From: Brachionus koreanus
Lineage: Eukaryota; Rotifera; Eurotatoria; Ploima; Brachionidae
Assembly: GCA_016987375.1 (NCBI GenBank)
Contig: PJRA01000509.1
Location: 86,424 to 150,423 of the forward strand
DNA: 64,000 nucleotides
Direction of reading: 5' to 3'
The stretch's first letter is position 1. Every line of letters starts with the position of its first letter. Under the pieces are notes generated by a model. It made no database searches. It was not told the origin of the DNA and was given only the letters and a program-made list of their open reading frames with translations. Of the stretch, positions 34,234 to 48,188 are shown piece after piece. A program made the translations under genes and the position numbers.

Positions 34234-37200
34234 CTAATAAACACGTAGTTTATAATTAAATTCTAAGCTTCAAAATAAAACAAACGGTTGGAAATTAAAA
34301 GAAACTTCTTTAAAATTATGCTAATTTCTTCTTAAAAGAGTTGCTTTGTCGTGTACAAAGGTATTACTAAGCTAAAACTGATCTTATCAGAGGAGGACTT
34401 GGTTAGTTACCAAACATAGTAACCAAAACTAAATAATGATCTCAATCCTATATTCAATTCTAAACTTAAGTAGTTAAAATTTTGAATGAATACTTTGTCT
34501 GGAGAAAAAAATCTACAAATTACATTTGCTAATACAATAAAGGTTGCGCAACAGATTTTTAACATTATTCACAAATGATATTAGACGTGTCTTGTTATTT
34601 TGATTAATTTTGTTTATGAGAAAATTTGAGCTCGCTATTCTCTTTGATGTTAAATTTTTATTTTTGAATTATAATCTATTTATCATAAATTAACTAACAT
34701 TTAGTTGATGAACTACATTTTTAAAAAGCAATTCTTTATTTTATAATCTCTTCAAAACTTTCTCTAAACATGTATACTAGTGTCGTTTTGTTAAAATAAA
34801 AAATTCTTTTATAGGCATCTAAATTTTATTAAACGAAATTAGACACAGCAAAAGATATACGCCTTGAATCGTATTGCGTAGTTTTTTAAGCTTGTCTAGC
34901 CTTTTTTAAAAAATTATTTTGTCAAAATAATTATCAATAAATTGAATAAAAAATTTTTACATTTTATAAATTTATTTAACTTTATTTTTAAAACCAAGAA
35001 ACTTAATGCTAACCTGCATTAATTATTTCAAAAATTTTTTAAAATAAATTAAAATTTTTGAATGATAATTTTTTAGATTAAAAAAGATGATGATTGTAAA
35101 AAATTTCTTCTTTCTGATTTTCTTTTTCTAGCTAATAAAATTGAAAAATTGATTTTAAGAAAATTATGATTAGTTTATTGACTGCTTTAAGAAGTATTAT
35201 TAGTATTTTATTTTTAAAATATTCTTAGAAAAAAAAATTCTTTTATATTAGATGCATTAATTTTATTTTAAGTCAAGATTTGATTTTTTTTTAAACTGAC
35301 AAATTAATTCTTTTCTAAAGTAATCAAAAAATTGGATTAAAAAAAATGCTAATTTGACCCAAAGTTTACTCAAATTTTGAAAATTGTAATTTGTATTTGA
35401 TATTATTTTATACAAATTAAAATCATACAAAACAAACCTTGATTTGCTTCAAACATTCAATTAATGATTTTAAGGCAAAATGAAAATAATTTTACATTTT
35501 TAAATTTTTATATTTTTAGCTTTGTGCAATAATTTTAAAAATTTTTAATTTTTTTTTTTACCAAATAATTTGAGAGATTTTTTTACATCCGATAAATTGC
35601 TCAAAAAATATAAAAATATGAATATTTAAATATTCGTGCAGATTCGATTAAAAATCAATTTTAGTTTATGTTTTGTAAAATTAGAATAAATTTTTTAAGC
35701 TTTTATTTAGAAATCAATTTAGAAAATTTATTAAAATGATTTTATTTTTAATTTGCATAAAAAAAAATATTGAAGGTTTTTATATATTTTTCAGAAAAAA
35801 AGATTTGTTTTAATTTCAAATAATAATTCTCTCATTAACCCTTTCATTTAATAATTCTTTCACGATGAAATCAATTTTTTCGAAAATTCTACTAACGTCA
35901 TATTGATTAATTTTCATCTTATTAAATTTGTCATTGAAAATAAAACTGATATTGAATTTGAGTAATTATTGTGATAAAACATTAAATACTAATTAGAAAT
36001 TTAGATATTTCATTAAGTCATAATAATTGAATAAATTAATTTATTTAATTCATTTAGCGCCAAATTCTGACGATATAAAAAAATTAAATCTTTTTAATAT
36101 CTTAAGTAGCTTATTAAATAAAATTTCAGTTTAACATCAAAAAATGCAATCTTAATTTTTTACTCTTTAACTTTAATAACGAATTTTGTTTAATTTAATT
36201 TTAGGTTTTGTTTTTTAGAAATCAAGTTTCAGTAAGCATGCAATTTAAAAAAAAATTCAGTTTTTAGACTACTTCCACAAATTATTAATTACATTATTCA
36301 ATTAACGCCTTTAAGGTGATGTAAAAAAAATAAAAACAAGACAATATTAGATAATGTATCTTATAATAAATTACATTTTATTATTTAATTTAAACAATCA
36401 ATATCAATATATAAAATAAGAAAATTTTCTCAAATTTCCTTCAATAGGCTTTATATTTCCATTTAATAATTTAAATTTCACTCATATATTTAATATTTTT
36501 TATCTTAAGAAATTTAAGTTAAAGAATACGATTTAAATGAAATTTAAAAATTATTTCTAAAAAAAGACTTGATTATCGTAAAAAATAATTCTAATCAGGT
36601 TTATAAGTCCACTTTAAAAAAATGATTTAAAATTCTAAAAAAGAAGAAATTATTAGATTTTTTTTTCTAATTTAAAAAAGTAATTTAGAAATTCGTTTTG
36701 TTATTTACGTTGTTTCTGTTGGAGCTTTGAAGCAGAAAGTTCTGGATTTATCGGGCTTTTAATTCGGGTAAGCTAGAAAAAATTGTACTCTGTGCTAAAG
36801 CAATAGTCCTCATCTAATTGAAGTAACAACAAAATATTTTCTAAATAGACCCAAAGCAGGTCGGAAGCGAAAAGTTGGTCCTTGTTTACAATATGATCAA
36901 TTAAGAAATAAAAGTAAAAATTAATGTTTTTTATTCCTTTTATTCAATTGAATATATGTATTTTTCTTTTAAAAAATTTTTGATTCTGGCTTATGCTTTT
37001 TATCTTTTTAATTCAAATGATTTTATGTTTTTTTCTCTTAAGTAAAATTGAAATTTTGCTTTATGTTTTTTTATCTCTTTATATGTTTCGTTCTACCTCT
37101 CTCTTTTAATTCATAGTTTTTCTTGGTGGTCATAAATTTTTAAAAAATATTGATAACTCTGTCATCAATCATATCGAAATTATTTGAACTAAACAACATT

Positions 37201-38074
37201 TCAAACTTGATCTATTTTAACATATATTTTAGTGAGTCTACTTAGCTAAATTTATGCTCTCAACATATTAAAGGAAGCTAATCAAAAAGTATTTCTGGTT
37301 CTAATTTTGTTTCACTTGAATTTAATTGTGAGTTCAGACAAAAAAAAAATATCAGCATTTAAATTAATAAAATTTAAGTCATCTAATTATTTTTTTTTGT
37401 GTGTCAAAGCTAGATAAAATAAATTGTTCTTTTTTTTAATGGTAAAAATTAGCTAAAGGACAATTTTTAAAATTTTCATGATAAAATGCTTTTTTCTATT
37501 TTTTTGTTAATCAAGTCATGATATGTATTAAACGAATTAAGATTAACAAGACTGTTTAATTGCGATTAAAATATTTAAAAATATGATTGTTTCATGACAC
37601 ATTTAAAAATTGAAATCACATCTCATAGCTTCTTTGTTTTTTCTAAATTTTAATGAATAAAAAACCGAAATAATTGGTGTACTACAATAAAATAAAATAA
37701 CATTAAGATCAGTAAAATCCATATTATTGCTAAATTATACTAAATCAATAACTAAAAAAATAAAATCTGACTTCATAAGCCTGATTAATCAGTTTAAATT
37801 CAATAGATATTTCAAAATTTTTAATTTCTTCTAATGGCACAGTCTTAAAATTTAGATTTTAAATAAAAGCTTTTTTCTGATTTTAATTTAATTTATTTTT
37901 CAATTATAAGAAAATAAAAAATCTTGTAACTGATTTAATTTGACTTGACTTATTTTAATTTTTTTCAGAAAAAAATTTACAAAAAATTAATGGTATTTAA
38001 AAATTGTTCTAATTTATATGAATTAGAATTAGATTTTAAAATTGAATTTGAAATTTTTCTAGTAATTTTCCAAA
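34234..38074. other. Long AT-rich spacer (3.8 kb)
   Basis: Nothing recognisable. Low-complexity A/T sequence without supported ORFs, RNA genes or repeat ends. A slightly G/C-richer patch at about 36700-36900 shows no coding frame I trust. Confidence 0.5.
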
Positions 38075-38593
38075 ATGGAAACTTGTATCGGAAAATCCAA
38101 AAGCTTTATCATTTCAGTACCTATTGGGCTGCTAAGTGTAAAGTCTTGTGAAAAAGGACTTCATAATGTAAAATTTAAGCATTTTGATGCAAATTTTAAT
38201 CATGAAGTAAAAATTCAAGATGATGAAGAGAATCCTAGCATTCCTTTGTTAGAACTAGAAAAATATTTGAAGAAATACTTTTCAAAATTACCACCAAATA
38301 GTTTAGAGGAGTATATTTGCTGGTCGAAAGTTTGCAAACCAGGTTCATTTAGTGAAAATGTTTTAAGAAAGCTGATTGAAATTAAATTTAGCGAGATAAT
38401 TACGTACAAAAATTTAGCAATTTTGTCGGGCAATGCAAATTCACAACGAGCAGTTGGTAGTGTGATGAGAAAAAATGCAATATGCATTGTAATTCCATGT
38501 CACCGAGTAATAAATTCAAATAATAAGATAGGCAACTATAATGGCGGAGTAGAAATTAAAAAATGGTTATTAGATTTCGAAGCACTTAAGTAA
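38075..38593 (+). CDS. MGMT: Methylated-DNA-protein-cysteine methyltransferase
   Basis: Suicide repair enzyme that moves the methyl group from O6-methylguanine to its own cysteine. Single exon, 172 aa (human 207). The active-site block IPCHRVI has the acceptor Cys at residue 142. Around it are the DNA-binding helix-turn-helix with the arginine finger (SGNANSQRAVGSVMRKNAIC), the preceding FSEIITYKNLA, and the following GNYNGGVEIKKWLLDFE. The N-terminal domain is short (SVPIGLLSVKSCEKGLHNVK) but alignable. The ATG at 38075 is the first in frame giving a normal N-terminus. It is convergent with the C10orf67 homologue, whose stop lies 92 bp further on. Confidence 0.96.
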   Translation: METCIGKSKSFIISVPIGLLSVKSCEKGLHNVKFKHFDANFNHEVKIQDDEENPSIPLLELEKYLKKYFSKLPPNSLEEYICWSKVCKPGSFSENVLRKLIEIKFSEIITYKNLAILSGNANSQRAVGSVMRKNAICIVIPCHRVINSNNKIGNYNGGVEIKKWLLDFEALK

Positions 38594-38684
38594 ATAGAAA
38601 TGACTTTATTAAAAACAAATATTTGTAATATTTAAAGAACACTTTCCATTTTTTTTCTTATATTTATAAAATAAATTTTTATAG

Positions 38685-41600
38685 CTATTTTGATTTAATC
38701 AATTCGACATCATCAAAATATTCTTCTTTTAATTGGTACATTTCAAGCTCATCAACAATTTGGTTTTCATCTTGATCAAGGTTGCCTGAGAGACGACTGG
38801 GAACAGTTATCGATAGTGAACGTTTTGGTTCTGAATTCGGAGCACTATTGATCGAAGGCTTAGCAATAAAATATTAATCAAAAAGCTATTTTATTCTTTT
38901 CAAATCAAATATTTACCAAAACTGTTTTATTGGATGTTCTAGCATCATTTGTTTGCGGAAACTGTTGTTGAAAGCTGGGAGCCTGATTCATCTTAGAACA
39001 GTATAAAATAAAAAAATTTAAATTTAAATTTTTTCAAATATTTACAGTATAAGCTACTGACGCATAAGCCAAATGAGCCGATTGCTTTTGTAGGCTCTGT
39101 CTTATGTACATTTCATGCTTAATAGCATGTAAGCTGTCATTCGAAATAAAAGTTAAAAATAATTATTTTGCATTCTAGAATTTTAACAAAATAATTCAGT
39201 CATACCTGTCTTTAAGTATATCAAATTTTTTTTCCCATGTTTCATTGTTACGATGTATCTCTCTTTTAAGACGATTTATTTCGGATTTTAGATTAGTTTC
39301 ATTTGTCTTTAATTTAGTTATTAATTCGTTATCTCTATTGGCAGCATTTTTGACAAAAGAAAGTTCTTTTTCCCTTTCTTTCTGCATTGATTCAGCTATG
39401 GATTGTTGTTCTCGTCGTAAAGCTTCTTCTTCCATTTTTTTGCTTTTTTTTATTTTTTCCAACTCTTTTTCTTTTTCAAGTTTCTCTTTTTCCAAAGCTT
39501 CTTGTTGTTGCTTTAGCATCTGCTGATATTCTTCTTCTTGTCTTTTTCTTTCTTTCATCAACTCATTTTCTTGTTGTTTTTGTAGCATTTGCTGTTGTTT
39601 CAATTCCTGTTTTGCAGCGTTCATTATTTGCTCAGTTGATTCTTTCATTTTTTCATTAAATTTTGTTTCCATTGCCAGCTTTTGTTTTTCAAATTCTTTT
39701 CTCATTTTGTTTTTTTCCTGTTCGGATTTTGCTTTGAAATCCTGTAATTCTTTACTAATCTTTATTGGGAAAACAAATTTTTCTTAATCATCTTTGAATC
39801 AACTTTGGTAAGTTAAGTTTTACTTCTTCATATTGGATTTTATCTCTATCAATTTGCATTTGAAGATTTATTATATCCGAGTCTAGAAATTTAAGTGTCA
39901 AAACTTTGGATTTTATTTGAGTAAAAATTACTCAATCTTTCTGTTTCCTCTTCTTTAATGTTTAGGGCTTCTTCCAAGCGTTGAATCCTTTTTTGCTGAA
40001 TAGCGCTATTCTCTTTGAAGCTGTTTCTTTCGGCTTCTAATTCTTCATTTTTTTGATCATTTTCTATCTAAAAAATAAAATTCTATTTATTAATCAAAAA
40101 AGACAAATTAATTTTAAAGCGCTTTTCAAATCAAAGCTGCAATCGTCATTTTTGGTATTATATTATTGAAATTCAATTTTTATGAGATTTGTTTATTAGA
40201 TAAATTATATTTTGAAACTTGAGTCATTTTTATTTTGATTAAATTTATGAATAAGATAGAGACTGAGAAAATCTTCTTCCTTGGGCTTAATAAGACAGTA
40301 TTTTTTCATTTTTCTAATGCCTGTTTTAAAATTTTGAAAAAATTTTGTAAAATAAAAAATTTAAAAATTATAAGTTGGTTGAAATTTAACTTAGAAGTTG
40401 TTATTGTTTGGAGGAAACACTTGACGTTTATAATTAATATGACAGAATTAATTCAAATAAGTTAATTTGATTATTTATTTATTTTAAATATTATATTAAA
40501 CAGATAATTTAAAATGCGTTAGTGATTTTTTATCGAAATCTGAAATTACAGTATTTTAAATTTTAAATAAAAATAATTTAGGAATTTAATTAGGTTTCAT
40601 TTAAATGACTTTCAAGAATTAATTGCTATGAATCCATTTAAATCTACTGAGATCTATTTAAATTAATCTTCAATTAAAAAATTGGATATTATTTTATTAT
40701 TAGATAATTAGAGTAAGCTATTTAGTTTATTTTCTTTAAATTTTGTACTTTGATGTGATTTTTTTTGAAACTTTAAAATTTTGAATAAAGCCGATTTTAT
40801 TAGCATTTATTTAATCACTTGAAATTTTTAGCCATATTTGTGAACAAAAAAAAGCATTGTAATTAGCCTTTAAAAGTGTGAAAAAATTTCTAAAAAATTA
40901 TAGATTTTACCGGTTCTATAATCTACGGAATGAAAAAATATTTTCAGTAATTTTTTTTTATTTTTTTCTTCTTACTTGGGTTTTTTCAGCGTTTTCTCTG
41001 AGCTGATCAGTTAAATTTTTAATTGTTATCTCTTGTTCAGCATTATTTCGTTGTAATTCTCTTATGAATTCGTTCGAATTGGAACTTGAGCTCTTTTTTT
41101 TCAATCTTTCATTCAACTTTTCAGTTTCGGTCACAAAATACTGTTTCTGATCCTGATGAGAAAAACAGCTATTATCATAAGCAAATCTCTACATTTACTT
41201 ACGTCAGATAATTTTTGAAAGTAGGAAATCGCATTAGCTAATTTAGATTTATAAGCATGTCTAATTCGTTCTAAAATCTAAAAACAATTAAAATTTTTAG
41301 ATGAAATTAAAATTATGTTCAAATTACTTGTTCCTGATTTGATAGCAACTCTGATATTTTGGTGTTAATAGCCGTATAGCTTGAAGAAAAAAATTTTAAA
41401 ACAATTTTTTTTGTTTAGACTAAAATTTCATTACATTTCGATGCTTTTATTGCTAAGCTCTTGATTAAACTGATTATCGGATGAATTTTTAGCAAACTTA
41501 AGATCTGCTTTTACACGATTTATTTCCTAAAAAATTAATACTTTTTCCAGGAAAAATTTTATTTATGTTTTCAATAAAGTAACTTGGCAAAGATGCTCAA

Positions 41601-41951
41601 GATTTTCAGTTGCACTTTTAAGAACTATTATTTCAGATTCATCTGTTTGAGTACATCTGTCAGTCGAATAAAACCCAACTTTAAGTTGATCACTAATACT
41701 CGGTCTAGTTAAGTTAATTAATATTTATTCTATGTAAATAACAAATTCACTCACAAGTAAGTTTCAAAGTTTTTTGAGTTCAAACTAGTCAAGGTATTTT
41801 CAGTAATTATATCCTGGCTGCCTGGTATTTTGGATCTACTTACAAGCTGTGACAAGGTACCTGTCATGAATCTAATCTGCGAATCAGTTCCCTTGTCAAC
41901 CTGGCTTGAGGAAAAGAATTGTGACGATTTCGCTAAGCTATTAGATAACAT
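38685..41951 (-). CDS. Coiled-coil protein, C10orf67 homologue
   Basis: Twelve exons can be joined in phase: 41951..41755, 41704..41584, 41526..41435, 41379..41328, 41277..41203, 41152..40976, 40067..39932, 39882..39824, 39759..39206, 39133..39046, 38991..38917 and 38858..38685, giving 599 aa. All have GT-AG ends. Residues about 65-110 include LKVGFYSTDRCTQTDESEII, which I match to the start of vertebrate C10orf67; RIRHAYKSKLANAISYFQKL follows. From about residue 175 to 480 it is an almost continuous coiled coil, with a K/E/Q-rich stretch (about 310-430). Near the end KDSLHAIKHEMYIRQSLQ is a conserved-looking block. Function is unknown; presence in ciliated animals would suggest a ciliary role, which is inference. 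Intron 6 is about 0.9 kb, the others 40-130 bp. Confidence 0.78.
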
Positions 41952-44900
41952 TGGTTCAATATTCTATGCCATTTTAATTAACAATACATGCCATTGAGTT
42001 TGTAGAAAAACAACGAAATAACATTCCCATAACAACGTAAACTTTAATTTTTGTTATTTATAAATAGACCAATTTTTTTTCTTAACCAAACTCTAATTAA
42101 TATTGTTTGAATTTTATTAGTCTGAAAAAAAATATTTTTTTAATTATTTTAAAAATAGAAAAGTTTTAATATTTTAAATCTTGACAGATAAACAAATAAA
42201 TCTTGATTGTTAATTTAATTAAAGAACAGGATAAGTCAATGAGTCAAATTTTCAAAGACTTGTTTAATATCTGTTGTTAGCATTAAGTCATTTCATTTTC
42301 AATCTTCATTACAAATATTTTTTATTAATTTCTTTTGAGCTTGTTGATTTTTTCTCATTCATAACATTATGTATAAAATTATTCCTGTTATTTGTCAAAT
42401 TGTACGCCAGTAAATTGTATTTTGATCTATTTAATTTACAATACCTTGGTCCTGATGTCTTAACTGGTACCAAAGAAAAATTTAATATAAAAAATATTAT
42501 AGAAAATTTTTCGAAGTAAATTTCTTTTTAGTAAATTTGAGTCTAATCACCTTTTAGATTGTGATATTCACGTTTTTTGAATATGAAACAATAAATAAAA
42601 ATTTATTATAAATTCTTATTATTATTTTAGTTTTTAAAATCGGATTTATTTCGAATTTTCAATTAGATTCAAAGATATTCCCTGGATTAATTAGTATTAT
42701 CATTCGGCTTATATATCCTTAGGAATTATTAATTCAGAAACAAATGAGGTTTTTTAAGATTTAAAATATAATTAAATATAAGCTTTTACACTAAATTAGA
42801 CTTAAAAGAATAATCAGATATTTTAATGAAAGTCTTTTTAATTTAAAATGAACGGAAATTTTTTAGCTTGAATACAATCAATCAAATGTATCAATTTACT
42901 TAAAATAATTAAAAATATTGTTTTTTATCAATTGAATTTTTATTTTATTTTTTTATTTTCAATTTTATTATTTAAAATTAAGCTTAAGACTATTAAGGGA
43001 AAAGAAAGTATAATTTTTTATAAAAAAAAAAGATATTTTTTTGTTTAATATATTTTTAATTTCTATTCCAATTTAATCTGGAATTAAATTTATTTTTTTT
43101 CGTATATTTTTAACACTATCAAATTTATTTTTCCACAGATTCTTTGATTAATAAAAGACATAGTACACATTCTAATTTGATTTTTGTTATAACTTGATGA
43201 TACATGACTCTTTTCTGATCAATTAATGTATTAATTCAATTTGGTTTCAATTGATTTTGTAAAATTGTAAATAGTCACTGAAAACTATGTCTTTTTCATA
43301 GTTTTTAAAATTATAACTCATAAAATTATAACTCATTGTATTTATATTTAAATAAAATACCCAAATTCCTAAAAAATATTTAAAGAAGCTTAAATTGCTT
43401 GTAATTAGTATTGAATTTTTTTAAAAAATTTATTCAAATAGGGTTGTTCCGTTAGCAAATTTTAAATTTTTATTCTTGAATTTCGTGATTATTCATTAAT
43501 CATTTATTTAAAAAAATAATTCAGCTAAATAAAATAAATCAAAAAGCTTTTTTTCCACTAAAATTCTGCTTCATCTAAAAGAAAAGAAGCATTTTTCTAT
43601 AAAAAGCCTATTGACAGTCTCACATGATATTGTGTTCACATTTTCCAGAACCAAAGATTTGAATTAGTTAATTAATCCTCTAATTAAAAAAATTCTGAAA
43701 TGTAAAATCTTATTTTATTATGAATAAAAGTCAATTCAGTTGATTTTCAATTTAAATGCATAGTCAATTCGCTTGAGATTTTAGCAATGTTTTTAGACTT
43801 ATTTAACAGAGAATATTTAATTAATTTTATGTGATTATAGAAAATATTTAAATATGAATAAGACTCTTAATAACTTTTATGATAACCTTCTACTTATTTT
43901 ACAAGAATAAGAATCTTCAAATCCAATTAATTTTTCCTTAAAATTGAATTTGTTATTTTAAACCTAATTGTTTTTTGTTTGAGAGATTTTAGATTTAAAT
44001 AAGTAAAATTGGTCTAGCATAAAAAATTAAATGAGCCTAGCGTTAATTAAATTTAATGGTTGATATGTATTATTTGAATTAAGGTTAAATTATTCTAATT
44101 GAGCAATTTCATCATAAATACCTTCGATTGAACGACGGCTCAGAAGTATAAAATATAAAAAAGTATTTTCTAGCTGTACTATTTTTTCACCTGAAAGAAA
44201 AATCATTGAATTTTTTTTATTGTTTTTTAGAATTAAATTCGAAAAAACATCAGTTTAAATTGTTTTGAAAACTTAATTGGTTTAAGTTAATTATTTTGCT
44301 GGAAAAATTATTCAAAATATTAGAAAATTAGAGGAAATCATTCAATATAAAGAATGAGAATGCATCATCCACCATATAATACCTAATTACTAAGCTGTCT
44401 TTGACACATTTGCCTTAAGAAATACATCAATATTAAATAAGACAGAATGTTATGAGAGTAAAAATCAGTAACTGAAATGACATTCAAAGGATTTAATACA
44501 AAATTTTAATATTTCAAAAATACCATTTTTAAAACTTAAGTAATTTCATTGACGGTCTATCATATAAAGACTTAAATTTATTTTTTGAAAAATACTTATT
44601 CAATGACAAAATCAATTAGCTATTAATACTTAAGAGTCGTAGCATTAAAATTGATAGTTTAATGATGCATTCAAAAAAGTGGGAGTTGTCAAAAAAGACA
44701 ATGATTCAAACCAGGAAGTTTTTTTGTTCATTTTCTTATTAAAAATCTAATGAATTTTGAATAGAAAGTGAATATTAATCGAAATAAATCATGCAAGCCT
44801 TTGATAAGGGAATTGTTAAATATTGTTCTCATTTATATATTGTTATTTAAAATTAGAAAAATATTTTTTGAATATTTTATAGATTTTTATTGAAAAGATT

Positions 44901-44969
44901 TCAAGAATATTTTTGCACAAATAAATTTGGACGAGATTGTGTTTTTCTCAGAAGTATAGCAAATAAAAC
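41952..44969. other. AT-rich spacer (3 kb)
   Basis: No gene or repeat end recognised. The open frame at 42274-42519 is F/L/K-rich and shows no motif. The last part presumably holds the GPCR promoter. Confidence 0.5.
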
Positions 44970-47661
44970 ATGAGTTTTAATACAAGCAACCCGAGTAATG
45001 ACTATTCAGATAGCGAAGATCCAAATATTCGATATAAACTCTACATTATTGTTCCAATCATCTGGTCACTTATCATTTTTCTTGGTATAATAGGTAAAAT
45101 TTAATAAATATTTATTTGAATTATTTTAAACAATAAATTTTTAAAAATAATGATTTATTTTTTTTAAGGAAATGGTCTAATAATATATGTTATATTAAAA
45201 AGACGTCTGTATAAAAATTCTTGTACAAATTGTTATATTATAAATGTATCAATTGCTGATCTATGTTTTACAATCGCTTGTGTGCCAGTAACGATGACAG
45301 CATATGTTTATAACGAATGGAAGTTTGGAGCGTTTATGTGCCATTTTCAAAATTTAATAATGTTTGTAAGTTAATTTTCGAATAAAAAAGATAATTTATT
45401 AAAAAAGACTATTTAAATAGTTAGTTCTTCATTTTAATGAAACAAATAAAAACAAAATTTATTAGAAAAATTATAAATTTAAGATCCGTTAAAAAATAGA
45501 AGATGTGACTAAATTTTCTTAAATTCTTTGGAAAAATAATCTGAAGAGCAATGTGTTTTTATTCATAAAAAAACAAAATATTATAGATTCAAATTTCTTA
45601 TTTTACAAATTTTGATTTCTTGATAGTTTTCCTATTTAATTTGAATAAAACAATTAAAATCGAATAATATAAAATTTTGTAAAAATTTGTTCGATAATGG
45701 ATTTTTTTTGTAAATTTGTTTCAAAAACTTAATCTCAAAATTAAAAATTTTACAAACAATAATTTTTGTTTTAAAAAAATAATTATAAATCCAATTTCGG
45801 TATTGTGAAATTCAAAAACAAATCAAACAAAAATTCTTTCTTTTTTTACAAATAAAAATTTACTCAAATAAATAAAATTTAAAAAAATACTGCAACAAAG
45901 GGCAACATAGTTTGTAGCACCTTTTTTATTCAAAAATAAAACTTTTACTTTCTTTTATTTTAGGAAATCAAATCAACAATCAATTTAAATCGTATTGATG
46001 TTTCATTTTTTGTCTTTTATCCAAAAAAGATAAAAATATTTTAACCAAAAAAAGTTCAATTGTTCTTTGTTGCACCTTGTTGCAATATTTTTTTAACACT
46101 CAAAAACCGGAGGGGTCTTTTTGATCCCTTTTGTAACTTCCTTTATTTGTTTTTTATTCAATAAAATTAATCATTTTTTATAATTTTTTTTTCAATCATA
46201 TCTTAAATCAAAAACAATATAAAATAATTTTATTTTTTTATTAAAAAGTATAAATAAGATTCAAATAAAAGGATCAAAAAATTTATCCGGTCTTTGAGTA
46301 TTAAATGCTTTTTTTTTTAGTAAATTTTAATATTTCAAAAAAGGAAGAATTTTTGTCTATTTGTTTTTGAATTTCTCAATACCTTCAATTTCATTTGTGA
46401 ATATTTGTTTCTATTATATATAGACAGAAATTGAGGAAATTTTTTTTCAACTATTTAATAAACACAATTTAACTCTAAAAAAATTTTCCAAAGAATATTT
46501 AAAATCAACAGATATGCTGTATTTCGCTCTAAAGTTTATGTGTTTTTTTCAAAAAAATTTTTAAAAAGAATTTTTAAGTCTTCTGTACAAGCAACTTGCC
46601 TCACATTGACAGCAATGACAGTTGACCGATACTTAGCAGTTTTATACCCATTTAAATCAATTGAATTTAGGACAACAAAGCTAGCATTTGCAATTAATAT
46701 AATAATATGGGTAGCATCTCTTTTGCTCAACATTCCATATTTTATTTACTACAATCAAGTCAAGCTCTCGAATGTTACTTATTGCATCAGCAAATTTCCC
46801 GAAAAAGAAATTGAAATCGGCCTCACTTTATATACAGTTCTAATTTCTTATGTTTTGCCATTGATGACAATAATATTTTGCTACATGCGAATGATCATAA
46901 AAATATATAGCAATTCAAATGACCAAAGGCTAGTTGAACAATCAAAAAACTTCTCTAGAGGACAGCAACAAAATCACACAATAAATAGAGAAAAAGGAGA
47001 AAATAAACTTGATCAAAATAGATCAGAAAAATCATATTTTTATGGTCAAGACGAAATTTCGGATAATCAATCAATTAATCTTGAAATTAAGAGAAAAGAA
47101 TCATTAAATTCAAAGAAATCGATTATAAAAATGAACAAATTATTAGTTAGAGAAGAAGGAACAAACTTTCTTAAGCAATCAAACACTAAAAAATGTAGTA
47201 ACGCTACTCATAATAACTCAGCATTGACAATAAAGAAACAAAAGTTTAAAATTCTTCTATTGATTGCTACAGTATCCTTTACTTTTGCTCTCACATGGCT
47301 ACCAGCACATGTTATCCAAATTTGGAAAGTTGTATTTAACTCGTCATTTCCATACAATGACGCCATGTACATCATAAAAGTTGTATCACATACTCTTACA
47401 TATTCGAACAGTTTGTTGAATCCTTTTATTTACGTATTTATTGGGGCAAAATTTCGAAGTCATATTTATTCAGAATTCAACGAGTTATATCAAGTTTACT
47501 GTTTGAAACACAAGAAAATAAATAATAAAACTTCACTTTCGAGAATGTCTTCAGCTGGTTCTAGCATGACAGTAGTAAATAAGAACAGACTAGATAAATT
47601 TTCAACGGTGTGTGTTATGTCAAATAATAACTTTAATAGAATCAATTCAAGGCGCTTGTGA
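44970..47661 (+). CDS. Peptide GPCR, galanin/allatostatin-A/kisspeptin receptor type
   Basis: Rhodopsin-class receptor at the plasma membrane. Three exons, 44970..45093, 45169..45365 and 46579..47661, join to 467 aa. TM1 contains the GNG motif, split by intron 1; TM2 is NVSIADLCFTIACVPVT. The TM3 start CHFQNLIMF|SSVQATCLTL aligns without gaps to the C-x14-C pattern of kisspeptin/galanin/allatostatin-A receptors. The DRY motif is at residues 123-125, then LAVLYPF. TM6 is WLPAHVIQIW, and TM7 SNSLLNPFIYVFIG is the NPxxY region. Intracellular loop 3 (about residues 215-327) is unusually long, polar and rich in K/Q/N/S. Intron 2 (1.2 kb) hosts a MITE. Ligand identity cannot be read from the sequence; a short amidated neuropeptide is the family expectation. 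Confidence 0.9.
46093..46304. mobile_element. MITE family A, copy 3 (complete, in GPCR intron)
   Basis: The left end TTAACACTCAAAAACCGGA and the right end TCCGGTCTTTGAGTATTAA are inverted copies. Sub-terminal GATCCCTTTTGTAACTT and its inverted partner AAAAGGATCAAAAAA extend the palindrome. The length is about 212 bp, matching copy 1. Confidence 0.85.
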
Positions 47662-48188
47662 ACATTTTTTTTGTATAAACAAACATTAATTTATCCATTG
47701 AAATTTTTAATTATTTTAATTTTTAATTAAAGAAATTTTAAGTTTCTTTTAATTTTTTATTTTCTTGATTTAATGAAGTAAAAAATTTATTATTTATAAA
47801 AAAAAACTTCTCAAAAACACCTTTTTAGTATTAATTTCACTCGTAACAAAATATTCTCTATTTTGGTATAATTTTACAAGTTTTTAGATTTATTGCAACT
47901 TTTTTTCATCTGGTCTATCTTTTCTCAAGAGACTAAATATTTGATTGCAAATTAAATAACTTGCTGATTATTTAACATAATTATTTAATGTTTCAAAGGT
48001 TATACCAATTCCAAAATGAGGAATTACAAATATTCAACTGACTTTCGAGCTCATTATCTTTTTCTTTTTGAATCACTTCTATTAAGTTAGATGGAATTAT
48101 CTACAAAAATAAATATCAATCAATTTGGTTGCAAAAAAACGTTTCATACAAGAATTGACTTTTAATTATTTTTCAGTAAATATGACTT
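47662..48188. other. AT-rich spacer
   Basis: Nothing supported; includes the 3' UTR of the GPCR. Confidence 0.5.

Noticed and set aside
39245..39659. Two Phe/Leu/Ser-rich plus-strand frames over the C10orf67 homologue
   Set aside because: Complement of the K/E/Q-rich coiled-coil coding sequence; no independent support.
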